Source: CAYRYU01 sp964428355
Lineage (GTDB): Bacteria > Muiribacteriota > Ozemobacteria > Ozemobacterales > Ozemobacteraceae
DNA: 29,292 bases
Direction: 5' to 3'
Assembly: GCA_964428355.1 (NCBI GenBank)
Contig: CAYRYU010000091.1
Span: forward strand, 1-29,292
In this document: positions 17,285 to 25,438 of the stretch, in pieces
Layout of the letters: each line of letters begins with the position of its first letter
Position numbering within the stretch: position 1 is the stretch's first letter
Made by a program: the position numbers and the translations under genes
The notes under the pieces: generated by a model
Seen by the model: only the letters and a program-made list of their open reading frames with translations
Databases searched by the model: none
What the model was told of the DNA's origin: nothing

Positions 17285-18037
17285 ATGCGGATCGATGTCG
17301 CTTTCACGCCTTCCGAGGTCCAGGCACTTGCGACAAAGGTGTGCATCGTCGTCGACGTTGTCCGTTCGACATCCTCCCTGGTAGTGGTGATGTCGAGGAA
17401 TCCGGGAAAGGTGATCCTGACCCCGACGGTCCAGAAGGCGGTCAAGTTCGCTTCCCAACAACCCGTGCACCCGTTGCTCTGCGGCGAGCGGGGAGGGCTT
17501 CCTCCCGAGGGTTTCGATTTCGGGAACAGCCCACGTGAGTACGTTCAGGCAGATCTGGAAGGGAAAACCATCATCTTCACCTCGAGCAACGGAACGAGAG
17601 CTGTGGCGGATGTTGGAATCGCCCCATTCGTGTTTCTGGGGTCATTCCTGAATGCAACCGCTGTGGTCACCGAGTCGTTGAGCAAAGCCCAGCCCCTGGG
17701 ACTGGACATCATGATCGTCTGCGCGGGGCGGGAGGAGAAGTTCGCCATCGACGACGCATATTGCGCGGGTTTTCTGGTTGCAACGATCACGGCGAATCTC
17801 CCCGCGGACAGCTCCTTTTCGATTGGGGAGGGTGGCCAGGCTGCGCTGGCAATCTATTCCTACTTCCGTGATCCTTTGAGGCTCTTCGAATCATCGGGGG
17901 CGGGAAAAGCGATCATCGATGTGGGACTCGGAGACGACATTCCCTTTCTCCTTCAGAAGGACGTGTTCGATCTGGTTCCAAGGCTCTTTTCCCGCGAGCA
18001 ACCTTCGGGGCCCGCGAGCTTTTCCCTTCTGGTCTGA
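17285..18037 (+). CDS. comB: 2-phosphosulfolactate phosphatase family protein (ComB-like)
   Basis: A 250-residue protein of the ComB family, which in coenzyme M synthesis hydrolyses 2-phosphosulfolactate to sulfolactate. Matching motifs are VVDVVRSTS (22-30), CGERGG (66-71), GFDFGNSP (76-83), SSNGTRA (100-106), LGSFLNA (118-124) and AGREEKFAIDDAYCAG (147-162). ComB homologues occur in many bacteria that do not make coenzyme M, where the substrate is uncertain. No comA, comC or comDE lies in the window, so the exact reaction is open. It is translated immediately after the MerR-type regulator. Confidence 0.88.
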   Translation: MRIDVAFTPSEVQALATKVCIVVDVVRSTSSLVVVMSRNPGKVILTPTVQKAVKFASQQPVHPLLCGERGGLPPEGFDFGNSPREYVQADLEGKTIIFTSSNGTRAVADVGIAPFVFLGSFLNATAVVTESLSKAQPLGLDIMIVCAGREEKFAIDDAYCAGFLVATITANLPADSSFSIGEGGQAALAIYSYFRDPLRLFESSGAGKAIIDVGLGDDIPFLLQKDVFDLVPRLFSREQPSGPASFSLLV

Positions 18038-18046
18038 TTTCCCCCG

Positions 18047-18081
18047 GAAAAACAAACCGGAGCGGGTTGGTTCCGCTCCGG
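18047..18081 (-). terminator. Terminator of the HEXXH-CAP gene
   Basis: CCGGAGCGG (18057-18065) pairs with CCGCTCCGG (18073-18081) around a 7-base loop. On the minus strand the stem is followed by TTTGTTTTT, so it should end the leftward gene stopping at 18155. Confidence 0.75.
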
Positions 18082-18154
18082 AAAGGCAAACGGGCTTTGA
18101 GTCCCTGCTCGATGGTTCAGGGCGCCACGAGGTGCATCCGGTTCCCGAGGCCCG

Positions 18155-19834
18155 TTATTTTTCCCTGTATCCGAAAACCTGGCAGTTCTTGATATTGTCC
18201 TTATCGTTCTGTCGGTATATCGTGGCCAGACCCACGCAGTTCCAGCGTTTGTTCAGAAGGTTGGCCCAATGGCCCTCGCTCTGGCTGTATTCCCAAATGC
18301 ATACCGCGGCAAGGGCTTTCGAGTCGGGGCGGTCGAATACTTCGGCTGCATTCTCGTTCACGTCAGTCATCCTTTGTGCGGGAAAACCGCATTTCCTGGC
18401 CCGGTGGTGTGCCCAGACACCGTATCCTGACGCCTCCTCGGGGAAGGTTTGGTAGCCGAAATCCTCGGCAGGGCGGCCTTCGGTTCCCTTTGTCTGGTGC
18501 CCGCAGTATCTTCGCTTGTACATGTCGAGGGCGTGTTGGTAGGCGGCCTTGTGGAGGGAAGGGTCGAGGGTGACGGGCCCCGCTCCGGCCTTGGCCCTCG
18601 CTTCATTGATCAGGCGCATCATTTCATTGTCGACCGCCACCTCGAACTCCGTCCGGCTTCCCTTTACAGAATCGGGCGGAGGGGCGCTGGAGCCGGATGT
18701 CCCGGTCTGGGAACCCCCCCCCGTACCCGTTGAACCTCCCGTGGGATTCGCGGGCCCGGCAACGGTCGGTGGAGAGCCCGGAGACGGCTTTTCCGGAGGA
18801 GGGGAAGAGCCTCCGGCTGTAGAGGATCCACCCTGAACCGACGTTCCTTGGGTGGTCGAGGTTCCGCCCGGCGGGTTGGCTGAAGGTCCCGGGGTTCCAC
18901 CGGTCGGGGAGGCGGCATCGATGAATTCGGTTCCCCCGAATACGTATCTCTTCATGAACTCGTAACGTCCGGGGTAGTATTTCTTCATCAGGGCCCCTTT
19001 TGCCCAGAAAGCCCGGCCGCATTCCGCCATGTCCTCGATTGCGCTGGTGCAACCGTATGCCGAGACCGAGCGTCCGCTTCTCCTGCCTCCGGGATAGAAG
19101 GTGCGGATGAACTGTCTGTAAATGTTGTCATTTTGAGCCTGGAAGCAGTGGACCATCTCGTGAACCAGGGTTCCCTGAAAGGTCCCAGGGGAAACGGCGG
19201 CACTTTCGATGTGAACAGTGGGGTTTCCGAGCATTACCCATCCAAGGACCCCGCCCTGCCCCCCATCCCGCTGGATGAACCTGGTGCACTTCCGGAAGCT
19301 TTCGGGAAGGGAGGAAAGGACGCGGAAAGCGGAGCGGAGCTGGGATTCGTCCCAGCGTCCGCTTCCATTCCGAGGGGTAATGTTGAACTTCGATTTCATC
19401 TCCGCCAGGATGGCGGCTGAACCGCTGGGAGGGGTCACGTTGTCACCCGGAAGAACTCCTCTTCGTGCCTGGGTCCAGTTTTCCGCCTTTGCGATCTGGG
19501 AAAAACCGCTCTTTTGGAGAGGCTGGTTGTAGGAAGCAGAAGCGGTTCCAGAAGCGGATTCTGTTCCTGAGGCAGACGGGTATCCCTGGGTCTCATTCTC
19601 CATCCCGAGGATGGGTTTCCCATGAGCGGGGGGGGGAAGCTGGTTGGTTGGACCGTCAGGGCAAGCTTCCGGAGATGGCTGGGTGTCGACAACCCCGTCA
19701 CCGGACTGCAGGACCCCGTCAAGGAAGCTTCCGGGCGCAGTTCCGGCTGATTCCTGAGCAACGCCCGTTCCGAGGTAGATGAAAACGGGGACCAAAAAGG
19801 GAACCGCCCAAAACCGTAATTGTCGCCATTTCAT
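18155..19834 (-). CDS. Secreted fusion of an HEXXH metallopeptidase-like domain and a CAP/SCP domain
   Basis: ATG 19834 follows GGGGG and opens a signal peptide (MKWRQLRFWAVPFLVPVFIYLG). A longer frame upstream to 20230 is non-coding-like. The 559-residue protein has a low-complexity Ser/Gly/Pro region, then a gluzincin-like zinc site: HEMVH (225-229) with candidate third ligand Glu267 in IEDMAE. A Pro/Gly/Ser/Thr linker (about 310-390) leads to a CAP domain (about 398-559) with His446 in CGH, Glu495 in NENAAE, Glu515 in IWEYSQSE and His522 in GHWANLL, the usual cavity residues. CAP domains in bacteria are secreted and of varied function. The pairing suggests an extracellular hydrolase or binding protein. 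Confidence 0.88.
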   Translation of the reverse strand: MKWRQLRFWAVPFLVPVFIYLGTGVAQESAGTAPGSFLDGVLQSGDGVVDTQPSPEACPDGPTNQLPPPAHGKPILGMENETQGYPSASGTESASGTASASYNQPLQKSGFSQIAKAENWTQARRGVLPGDNVTPPSGSAAILAEMKSKFNITPRNGSGRWDESQLRSAFRVLSSLPESFRKCTRFIQRDGGQGGVLGWVMLGNPTVHIESAAVSPGTFQGTLVHEMVHCFQAQNDNIYRQFIRTFYPGGRRSGRSVSAYGCTSAIEDMAECGRAFWAKGALMKKYYPGRYEFMKRYVFGGTEFIDAASPTGGTPGPSANPPGGTSTTQGTSVQGGSSTAGGSSPPPEKPSPGSPPTVAGPANPTGGSTGTGGGSQTGTSGSSAPPPDSVKGSRTEFEVAVDNEMMRLINEARAKAGAGPVTLDPSLHKAAYQHALDMYKRRYCGHQTKGTEGRPAEDFGYQTFPEEASGYGVWAHHRARKCGFPAQRMTDVNENAAEVFDRPDSKALAAVCIWEYSQSEGHWANLLNKRWNCVGLATIYRQNDKDNIKNCQVFGYREK

Positions 19835-19889
19835 TGGCAAACCCCCTGAGACATCTCTTTTTCCGGGAATCAAATCTCCGGGTCTCAAA

Positions 19890-19895
19890 ATTATA
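19890..19895 (-). promoter_or_regulatory. Candidate -10 box of the HEXXH-CAP gene
   Basis: A perfect TATAAT on the minus strand, about 55 bp before the ATG. No good -35 box lies 16-18 bases upstream, so an activator may be needed. Confidence 0.4.
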
Positions 19896-19920
19896 TACGC
19901 TGCCTGGGAGAATAATGGTT

Positions 19921-19954
19921 CGGAAAATTTTCCGATCGTTTGGGCGAGATCTCG
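19921..19954. promoter_or_regulatory. Two perfect palindromes, candidate operators
   Basis: CGGAAAATTTTCCG (19921-19934, 14 bp) and CGAGATCTCG (19945-19954, 10 bp) lie just upstream of the TATAAT of the minus-strand HEXXH-CAP gene, in the 445-bp region divergent from the TPR array. No ORF in this region is convincing. Confidence 0.45.
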
Positions 19955-20279
19955 GGGAGGTTTCCCTATAGTAAAGGGACCTTGTTGCTGGGGAACAATG
20001 CTGGCGAATGGACTTTCCTGATGGGTGTACCCCAAGGGTGCGTTTTGTGCCGGAAAACCGGCAGTCGGGCGAAAAGAATCTTTCAAGAGTTGGTGCGGGT
20101 TTTGAAACGCCCACATATTTTGTGAATCGGAGTCCTTGCCAAAAATCCCGCAGGCAGGCCCTGTGCCTGATGGAAAAGGCGCTTCAGAACAGGTGGAAAA
20201 AAATCCGGGGGGTTGGCAAGAGATTTGCATATATGGGTGAGATCCTGAAAAAAAATCATCAGAAGATGGGAGAATAAGA

Positions 20280-21020
20280 ATGAAAAGCCGACTCTTCGCA
20301 GTAGTGATGGTGTTCTGCCTTTTGGCCGGGTCAAGTGCCTGGGCCTATTACAAGGATTATGACCTCCAGCGCGCCAACCGCATGAAGGATCGCGGAGACT
20401 TCTACGAAGCCCGCCGGCTGTATAGGGCCATCGCCGATGATTGGGGCACCAGCAACTATCTTCGCCGTGAAGCCAGCTACTACATGGGTTACTGCAGCGT
20501 CCGCCTGCACGAGTCCTGGAATGCGATCGACGACTATCGCAACTTCCTTCGCAGCTGGGACAACGGCGAAACCCGCTACATTCCTGATGCTCTCTACGTT
20601 CTCGGCCGGACCTACGAGGAAGTCCGCTACATCCGTGAAGCCAAAGAATGCTATCGCGATTGCATCCGCCGCTTCCGCTACGGAGAATTCCCTGACAAAT
20701 CCCGCGACCGGCTCCGGTACCTTGGGGAAGACGGCTACTACGGCAACTACAACTACTCCATGAATATCGCCGAGGGTGCCGTTTCCGAACCCACCACCGC
20801 CAAGGCTGCCAAGACCGGAAACGATCCCTTCGAAGGATTCACCATGAAATCCACCCAGACCGACAAAATCGCTTCCGTCCTGGAAGCCGCCAAGAAAGGC
20901 AACCTCGACGAAGCTCTCCAGACCCTCACTCCAGAGGAAAAGGAGCTCAGCGTGGTCCGTGATCTCATCAAGCAGACCCAGGACCAGAACCGCTTCGAGC
21001 AACTCCACGAGAAACCCTGA
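20280..21020 (+). CDS. Secreted TPR protein A with DPFxGF C-terminal module
   Basis: A 246-residue protein with a clear signal peptide (MKSRLFAVVMVFCLLAGSSAWA). About 120 residues of TPR-like helices include REASYYMGYCSVRL and DALYVLGRTYEEV. A Tyr/Asn-rich linker precedes a 65-residue C-terminal module opening DPFEGF and closing FEQLHEKP. The TPR block is closely similar to the protein at 23333-24538 and more distantly to the one at 21099-21914. GGGAG precedes the ATG, and a terminator follows at 21040. It probably acts in the periplasm or envelope as a protein-binding scaffold. The family is not one I can name. Confidence 0.88.
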   Translation: MKSRLFAVVMVFCLLAGSSAWAYYKDYDLQRANRMKDRGDFYEARRLYRAIADDWGTSNYLRREASYYMGYCSVRLHESWNAIDDYRNFLRSWDNGETRYIPDALYVLGRTYEEVRYIREAKECYRDCIRRFRYGEFPDKSRDRLRYLGEDGYYGNYNYSMNIAEGAVSEPTTAKAAKTGNDPFEGFTMKSTQTDKIASVLEAAKKGNLDEALQTLTPEEKELSVVRDLIKQTQDQNRFEQLHEKP

Positions 21021-21039
21021 TGATCTGCCGGTTTTGACG

Positions 21040-21076
21040 AAGACCATGGAGCCGTGTTAGGTTCCATGGTCTTTTG
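21040..21076 (+). terminator. Rho-independent terminator after TPR protein A
   Basis: AAGACCATGGA (21040-21050) pairs perfectly with TCCATGGTCTT (21063-21073), with a 12-base loop and a short T-run. Confidence 0.75.
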
Positions 21077-21098
21077 ATTTCCGGCAAGGAGGACTCCG

Positions 21099-21914
21099 AT
21101 GGTTTCCAGATGGTTCCCTCAGAAAGCGAAGCGTCTTTTCCTTCCTTTGTTTGCGATGCTCGTCCTGGTTCCTTCGATTGTGGCGGCCCTGGCGACGGTG
21201 ACCCGTGAATCCCTGGACAGGGCGCACGAGGCGCGGAAGAAGGGGGAATTCGAAAAAGCGAGATCCCAGTTCTTCTCGATAGTGAAGAACAAGGATGCCA
21301 CCGCGGATTTGCGGGAGGAGGCTGGTTACTGGGTGGGGTACTGCAGCGTGATGCAGCAGACGTATGTCCGTGCGGTGGCTGATTTCAAATGGTTCCTGAA
21401 GAATTTCCCCAATGAGGAAGGCCAGTACCACGCCGATGCCCTTTATGTTCTGGGAAAAACCTACGAAATGATCGGGGACCTCCAGTCCGCGGCGACTTCC
21501 TACAAGCTCTGTCTTGGGCTGAAATCAGTCAAGGATCCTAAAATCCAGGCGAAAGCCCAGGGGGCACTCAACCAGGTTTCGGATTTTCTTCACATCGAAG
21601 CGACCCAAAAACGAATGGACCCGGCGTACGAGTCGATTCCCCAGGGGCATGGTGGGCCTGTCGATCCTTATTCCAAAAAACCTTTCCCAGCGGATCAACA
21701 AGCCAGGTTGAAAAAGTTTGCGGAAGCCATGAATCGTGGGAAGTCATTCGAAGTCTCATTGGGCCTTCTTTCCCAGGAAGATCGGGAGCTTGAAATCGTG
21801 AAAAAGCTTTGCGCCCAGTACGACCTGGACAAGAAAAAGAGCGGGGGAAAGGAAAAAATCCCTGGAAAGGGCGAAAAAAAACCGGAAAAACGAAAACAAA
21901 AGCCTTTAAAATGA
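21099..21914 (+). CDS. Secreted or anchored TPR protein B
   Basis: A 271-residue protein. ATG 21099 follows AAGGAGG. A hydrophobic segment (about 12-32, RLFLPLFAMLVLVPSIVAAL) is a signal peptide or anchor. The TPR part shares GYCSV and DALYVLGKTYE with the flanking TPR proteins, and DPYSKKPF leads into a helical module related to, but more diverged than, their C-termini. The last ~40 residues are Lys-rich (KEKIPGKGEKKPEKRKQK) and could bind an anionic polymer, nucleic acid or peptidoglycan; this is inference. The lipoprotein gene follows after 43 bp. Confidence 0.82.
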   Translation: MVSRWFPQKAKRLFLPLFAMLVLVPSIVAALATVTRESLDRAHEARKKGEFEKARSQFFSIVKNKDATADLREEAGYWVGYCSVMQQTYVRAVADFKWFLKNFPNEEGQYHADALYVLGKTYEMIGDLQSAATSYKLCLGLKSVKDPKIQAKAQGALNQVSDFLHIEATQKRMDPAYESIPQGHGGPVDPYSKKPFPADQQARLKKFAEAMNRGKSFEVSLGLLSQEDRELEIVKKLCAQYDLDKKKSGGKEKIPGKGEKKPEKRKQKPLK

Positions 21915-21915
21915 G

Positions 21916-21921
21916 TATAAT
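21916..21921 (+). promoter_or_regulatory. Candidate -10 box before the lipoprotein gene
   Basis: TATAAT lies just after the stop of TPR protein B and 36 bp before the next ATG. The -35 position is A-rich and unconvincing. Confidence 0.35.
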
Positions 21922-21957
21922 TATGAAGTCGAATTTTACATCGGGGAGGAAAAGAGT

Positions 21958-23145
21958 ATGAACAAACGACTCAGGGTGTTCTTTCTTCTGGTGGTCGCCA
22001 CGAGTGTCCTGTTGGCCGGTTGTGGCAAGGATCCCGACAAGCTGTTCAAGGAAGGCAAGTACGACAAGGCTTACCCGGAATTCATCAAGCGCGCCGGGAC
22101 CAACGAGACCGCTCTGAAGACGGTCACGACCAATGCCGCCAATGCCGATTCCCGGATCGCGGCCGGCAACCAGGCCATCCATGACCTCTACTATGCGGCG
22201 GAATGTCAGAAGAAACTCGGGAATACCGCCGAAGCCAACGGATTGTACAAGCGGGTCGTCGACCTCAGCAACTACAAGATCCAGGTTCCCGCCGACAGGA
22301 GCGTCCTGTTGAAAGACTCTCTGGACAGCCTCCTTCGGGCAGCCCGGGACGTCCGATACCAGGAAGTCTCCTATGGTCAGGCCTATCGCGACTGGCAGAA
22401 CCAACCCTCCGGAAACACTGATCCCTACGATGATGACGATACCGATCCGTATGACAACCATGGCAGTTCCGGTTCGAACACCGATCCCTACAACAACCAT
22501 GGCAGTTCCGGCTCGAACACCGACCCCTACAACAACCATGGCAGCTCCGGTTCGAACACCGATCCCTACGGCAGCTCAACAGGCAGTTCCGGTTCGAACA
22601 CCGATCCGTACGATGACGACGACGATGACGACACCGATCCGTATGCCTATTCTTCCAGTACCTCCGCTCCCAGCAGGTTCTGGCTGGATAACAGCATCTC
22701 CACGCTGGCCACCCGTCGGCGCGATTTCGAAAGGACCCTCTATTCCACGACCGCTGCCCAGGTTCCTGACATCGAAGCGGTAAAGAAGGAATACGAGCGG
22801 TATTCCAGGGCGCTCGACAGCTACCTGCAGTTCGCCTCTCCCGGCAACTTCCTGTTCTCCCCCGATTCCATCGCCTCCCAACTGGCCTGGAACACCCTGG
22901 AAGGAAATGCCACCTCCGTTCAGCGCGTGGCCTATGCCGCCAAGGGCAATGTTGTCATGACCGACTATCCCTTCACCCTGAAGGAACCCGGCCTCGTTGA
23001 CGCCGCCAGGTCCGCCATCGGCGCCAGCGCCAGCGCTCCCGCCGCCACCACGCCCGCGGGTGCCACCACACCTTCCACCAACACCACCGGATCCAACTCC
23101 GGAACCGCCGTCCCGGTCAATACCAAGACCACCTTCGGCGAATGA
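21958..23145 (+). CDS. Lipoprotein with NTDPY/poly-Asp repeats
   Basis: A 395-residue lipoprotein: MNKRLR, a hydrophobic core and lipobox LLAGC with Cys22. The N-terminal part has TPR-like helices (DKLFKEGKYDKAYPEFIKRA; YYAAECQKKLGNTAEANGLY). Residues 152-230 hold repeats of the type NTDPYNNHGSSGS (13 residues) flanked by acidic DDDD and DDDDDDD runs, which may bind Ca2+. A helical C-terminal domain follows, then an Ala/Thr/Pro/Ser-rich tail. GGGGAGG precedes the ATG. Its position between TPR proteins B and C suggests the cluster works together at the outer membrane. The function is unknown. Confidence 0.85.
   Translation: MNKRLRVFFLLVVATSVLLAGCGKDPDKLFKEGKYDKAYPEFIKRAGTNETALKTVTTNAANADSRIAAGNQAIHDLYYAAECQKKLGNTAEANGLYKRVVDLSNYKIQVPADRSVLLKDSLDSLLRAARDVRYQEVSYGQAYRDWQNQPSGNTDPYDDDDTDPYDNHGSSGSNTDPYNNHGSSGSNTDPYNNHGSSGSNTDPYGSSTGSSGSNTDPYDDDDDDDTDPYAYSSSTSAPSRFWLDNSISTLATRRRDFERTLYSTTAAQVPDIEAVKKEYERYSRALDSYLQFASPGNFLFSPDSIASQLAWNTLEGNATSVQRVAYAAKGNVVMTDYPFTLKEPGLVDAARSAIGASASAPAATTPAGATTPSTNTTGSNSGTAVPVNTKTTFGE
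22411..22647 (+). repeat. 39-bp in-frame repeats encoding NTDPY units
   Basis: Near-identical 39-bp units (13 codons) in the lipoprotein gene, with variants at both ends containing GATGAC runs. Simple in-frame repeats like these often vary in copy number between strains. Confidence 0.8.
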
Positions 23146-23188
23146 TCCGGGTTCTTTCGAAGTGACGATCCTCACCCAAGGATGACTC

Positions 23189-23212
23189 GGAGCCCCCCAG
23201 TGGGGGGGCTCC
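23189..23212 (+). terminator. GC-rich hairpin after the lipoprotein gene
   Basis: GGAGCCCCCC (23189-23198) pairs with GGGGGGCTCC across AGT. No proper T-run follows, so it may pause or protect the transcript rather than end it. Confidence 0.5.
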
Positions 23213-23332
23213 GTTGTCCCCGGGGGTTGGGGTTTTGTCCTCCGAAGACCAATTCCAGTATGGAATCCCTGTGGTGCCACAGGTACCCGGGGAAATCAGA
23301 AATCCAACCAAATAAGAAAGGGAGTCTAGAGC

Positions 23333-24538
23333 ATGAGAAGAAGCCTGTTTTCCGTTCTTGTCCTGTTCATGGCGGTCGCCGCGATCGCCTCCGCCTACGG
23401 CGAAATGGACCTGGACCGCGCCCGGGACCTGATGAACCGCGGGGATTATCGTCGCGCGATCGACCAGTTCCGTTATGTGGCCCGCAATTCCAGTTTCGAT
23501 TACGAAGTGCGGCGTGAAGCCTCCTATTACATCGGCTTCTGCTGCGTCAAGATCAGCGACCCGTGGGGCGCGATCGAAGCCTACCAGAACTTCGTCGACC
23601 GGTGGGACAACGGGAATTCCCGTTTCGTTCCGGATGCATTGTACGTCCTCGGTCGCACCTACGAAGAAGTCCAGAAAATTGACGAAGCCCGCCGTTGCTA
23701 TCGACGCTGCATCGAGCGGTTCCCCCACTCCGAATTTGCCCGAAAATCCGAAGATCGCCTCCGGATCGTCGGCGGCGGCGGTGGCGGCCACGGCGGCGGC
23801 CATCATCCCCCTCCCCCGCCTCCTCCTCCCCATGGCGGTGGTGGACATCACGGTGGTGGAATCACCCCCGAGGTCTATGACATGATCCGCCTTGCCCAGC
23901 TCGACCCCAACTCCTATTCCGCCGACCAGATGCTCCTCAAGGCTGCCCGGCGCTGCCGGATGGGCCCCGATTTCGTGGCGGTCTCCAAGGCCACCCGAAA
24001 TGCCTATACCCAGTCCCAGATCATCGGAATCGCCATGGAATCATCGGCTTTCCGCACCATGAGCCCCTACGATGTCGTCGACCTGGCCAAAACGACCACC
24101 AGCAGCTATGAACGTGGTCGTCTCCTTCTCGACTACGCCCGCAGGGTGGCCGACCGGTTCGAGGATTTCGAACTCCTCGCCAACGCCGCTCCCGAAGCCT
24201 ACACCAAGAGTCAGATCCTCCAGATCGCGCGCGAGAAGCTCGGAAATGGCCACGGTCACGGCGGGCCCCACTACGACATCCAGATGTCTGTCCAGAATGC
24301 CGACGTGGGTCCCCAGGAAGTCAAGAAATCCGCTTCCGATCCGTTCGTGGGCTTCAAGTTCGACAGCGAGAAGGTTCGCCGGGTCCAGTGGTTCATCGAT
24401 TCCGTCAGCACCAAGAAGAACATCGACGAGACCTCCAAGCTCCTCAAGAAGGAAGACATGAGCCTCGACGTCGTCCGGTCCGCCCTCAAGAACGCGGAAA
24501 CCCAGCAGAAGTTCGACGAACTCCATCAAGGCAAGTAA
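23333..24538 (+). CDS. Secreted TPR protein C with His/Pro linker and DPFxGF C-terminal module
   Basis: A 401-residue protein with a signal peptide (MRRSLFSVLVLFMAVAAIASA). A TPR block (about 24-145) is closely similar to protein A (REASYYIGFCCVKI, DALYVLGRTYEEV). A striking Gly/His/Pro linker (146-177) contains eight consecutive prolines flanked by HH clusters and could bind metal or act as a spacer. A ~130-residue helical domain not found in proteins A or B (about 178-305) is followed by the shared C-terminal module (336-401) opening DPFVGF and closing FDELHQGK. GGGAG precedes the ATG. A strong terminator follows. Confidence 0.88.
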   Translation: MRRSLFSVLVLFMAVAAIASAYGEMDLDRARDLMNRGDYRRAIDQFRYVARNSSFDYEVRREASYYIGFCCVKISDPWGAIEAYQNFVDRWDNGNSRFVPDALYVLGRTYEEVQKIDEARRCYRRCIERFPHSEFARKSEDRLRIVGGGGGGHGGGHHPPPPPPPPHGGGGHHGGGITPEVYDMIRLAQLDPNSYSADQMLLKAARRCRMGPDFVAVSKATRNAYTQSQIIGIAMESSAFRTMSPYDVVDLAKTTTSSYERGRLLLDYARRVADRFEDFELLANAAPEAYTKSQILQIAREKLGNGHGHGGPHYDIQMSVQNADVGPQEVKKSASDPFVGFKFDSEKVRRVQWFIDSVSTKKNIDETSKLLKKEDMSLDVVRSALKNAETQQKFDELHQGK

Positions 24539-24551
24539 AGGTTTTCCCAAG

Positions 24552-24584
24552 AACCTGCCCGGGTCTCCCGGGCAGGTTTTTTTT
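24552..24584 (+). terminator. Strong rho-independent terminator of the TPR cluster
   Basis: A 12-bp perfect stem (24552-24563 with 24567-24578), TCT loop and eight Ts. Confidence 0.95.
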
Positions 24585-24717
24585 CCCCTGAACCCCAAGG
24601 CAAAGCCACTATCCCAAACCGATCTTCCGAAGCCGGCAGAAAGTTCCTTCCGACCAGATGCATTCGGACCAGACTACCCATAGGCGGTCCACAAAATCAG
24701 AAAGCGACCCAATAGCG

Positions 24718-25234
24718 ATGACCACCCCCCAGACTCTCCTCCTCAACTGGATTTACTACCGCCCGGTCGGTCACGCGATCGAAGCCATCTCCGAAGCAGC
24801 AAACTACCATGCGGCCAACCCCAATCTGGATGTTCACCTGCTACTGAACTCCCAGACCGCAATGGAACTGGGGGAATTCTGTCCCTGGATTTAAACATAG
24901 CTATCCGATTGACGTCGATGAGGTCGCGGCAGATGGACCATCGGCCGCGTGTCTGAGGCATCTGCCAAAAGAGTGGGATTTCATCGTAGCTTCAAGGCGG
25001 TCGTTTGTGAATCGACCATGATATTCTTGAAAATCAAGAACCGAGTTCCCGTTCTCTGCATGGCCAACGACCTGTACACCCGCATCCCCGAAGTGTTAAA
25101 AGGAGCGAAACCCTCTGTTGGACCCGAGTTTTGACTTTCCCGCGGCCATCAAACAATTTGAACACCAGGCCCGGAAAAAGGGGGGCAAAATGGAACGGCT
25201 TTACACGCTGGAGGGGCTCAAATCAGTCCGGTGA
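24718..25234 (+). pseudogene. Frameshifted remnant, possibly a glycosyltransferase N-terminal region
   Basis: Protein-like sequence jumps frame at least three times. From ATG 24718 it reads MTTPQTLLLNWIYYRPVGHA to a stop at 24894. Removing one T there continues as IKHSYPIDVDEVAADG to a stop at 25021. The third frame gives NRVPVLCMANDLYTRIPEVL to a stop at 25134, and a further shift gives LDPSFDFPAAIKQFEHQA to a stop at 25234. The opening strand - RPVGHAIEA helix - VHLLLN strand resembles a GT-B type Rossmann start, but the family call is weak. No plausible SD is seen. The 133 bases before it and ~160 after it contain no gene. Confidence 0.6.
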
Positions 25235-25395
25235 ATTTCCCGGAAAGTAAGACCCTCTTGCCACTCCACAGATGAAACCCAATCCGCAGATGGAAAAAAC
25301 CGGATCGGATATGCGCCCATCTGCGAGATCTGGGGTGGACCCCGAAATACTCTCTTGCGGCGTCCGCAGGGGAAGGGGGTGGGAAGATGGCTAAA

Positions 25396-25426
25396 ATGAA
25401 AAACCCCGGGTCCAGTGACCCGGGGT
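25396..25426 (-). terminator. Terminator of the Gly/Ala-rich protein gene
   Basis: ACCCCGGGTC (25403-25412) pairs with GACCCGGGGT (25417-25426). Read leftward, five Ts follow. Confidence 0.9.
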
Positions 25427-25438
25427 ATTGGAAAGACG

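Noticed and set aside
19835..20230. N-terminal extension of the HEXXH-CAP protein to 20230.
   Set aside because: It would place ~130 low-quality residues before an obvious signal peptide and read across the promoter and palindromes.
19940..20277. Plus-strand ORFs of 60-90 codons before TPR protein A.
   Set aside because: No SD, implausible composition and overlap with each other; most likely chance.
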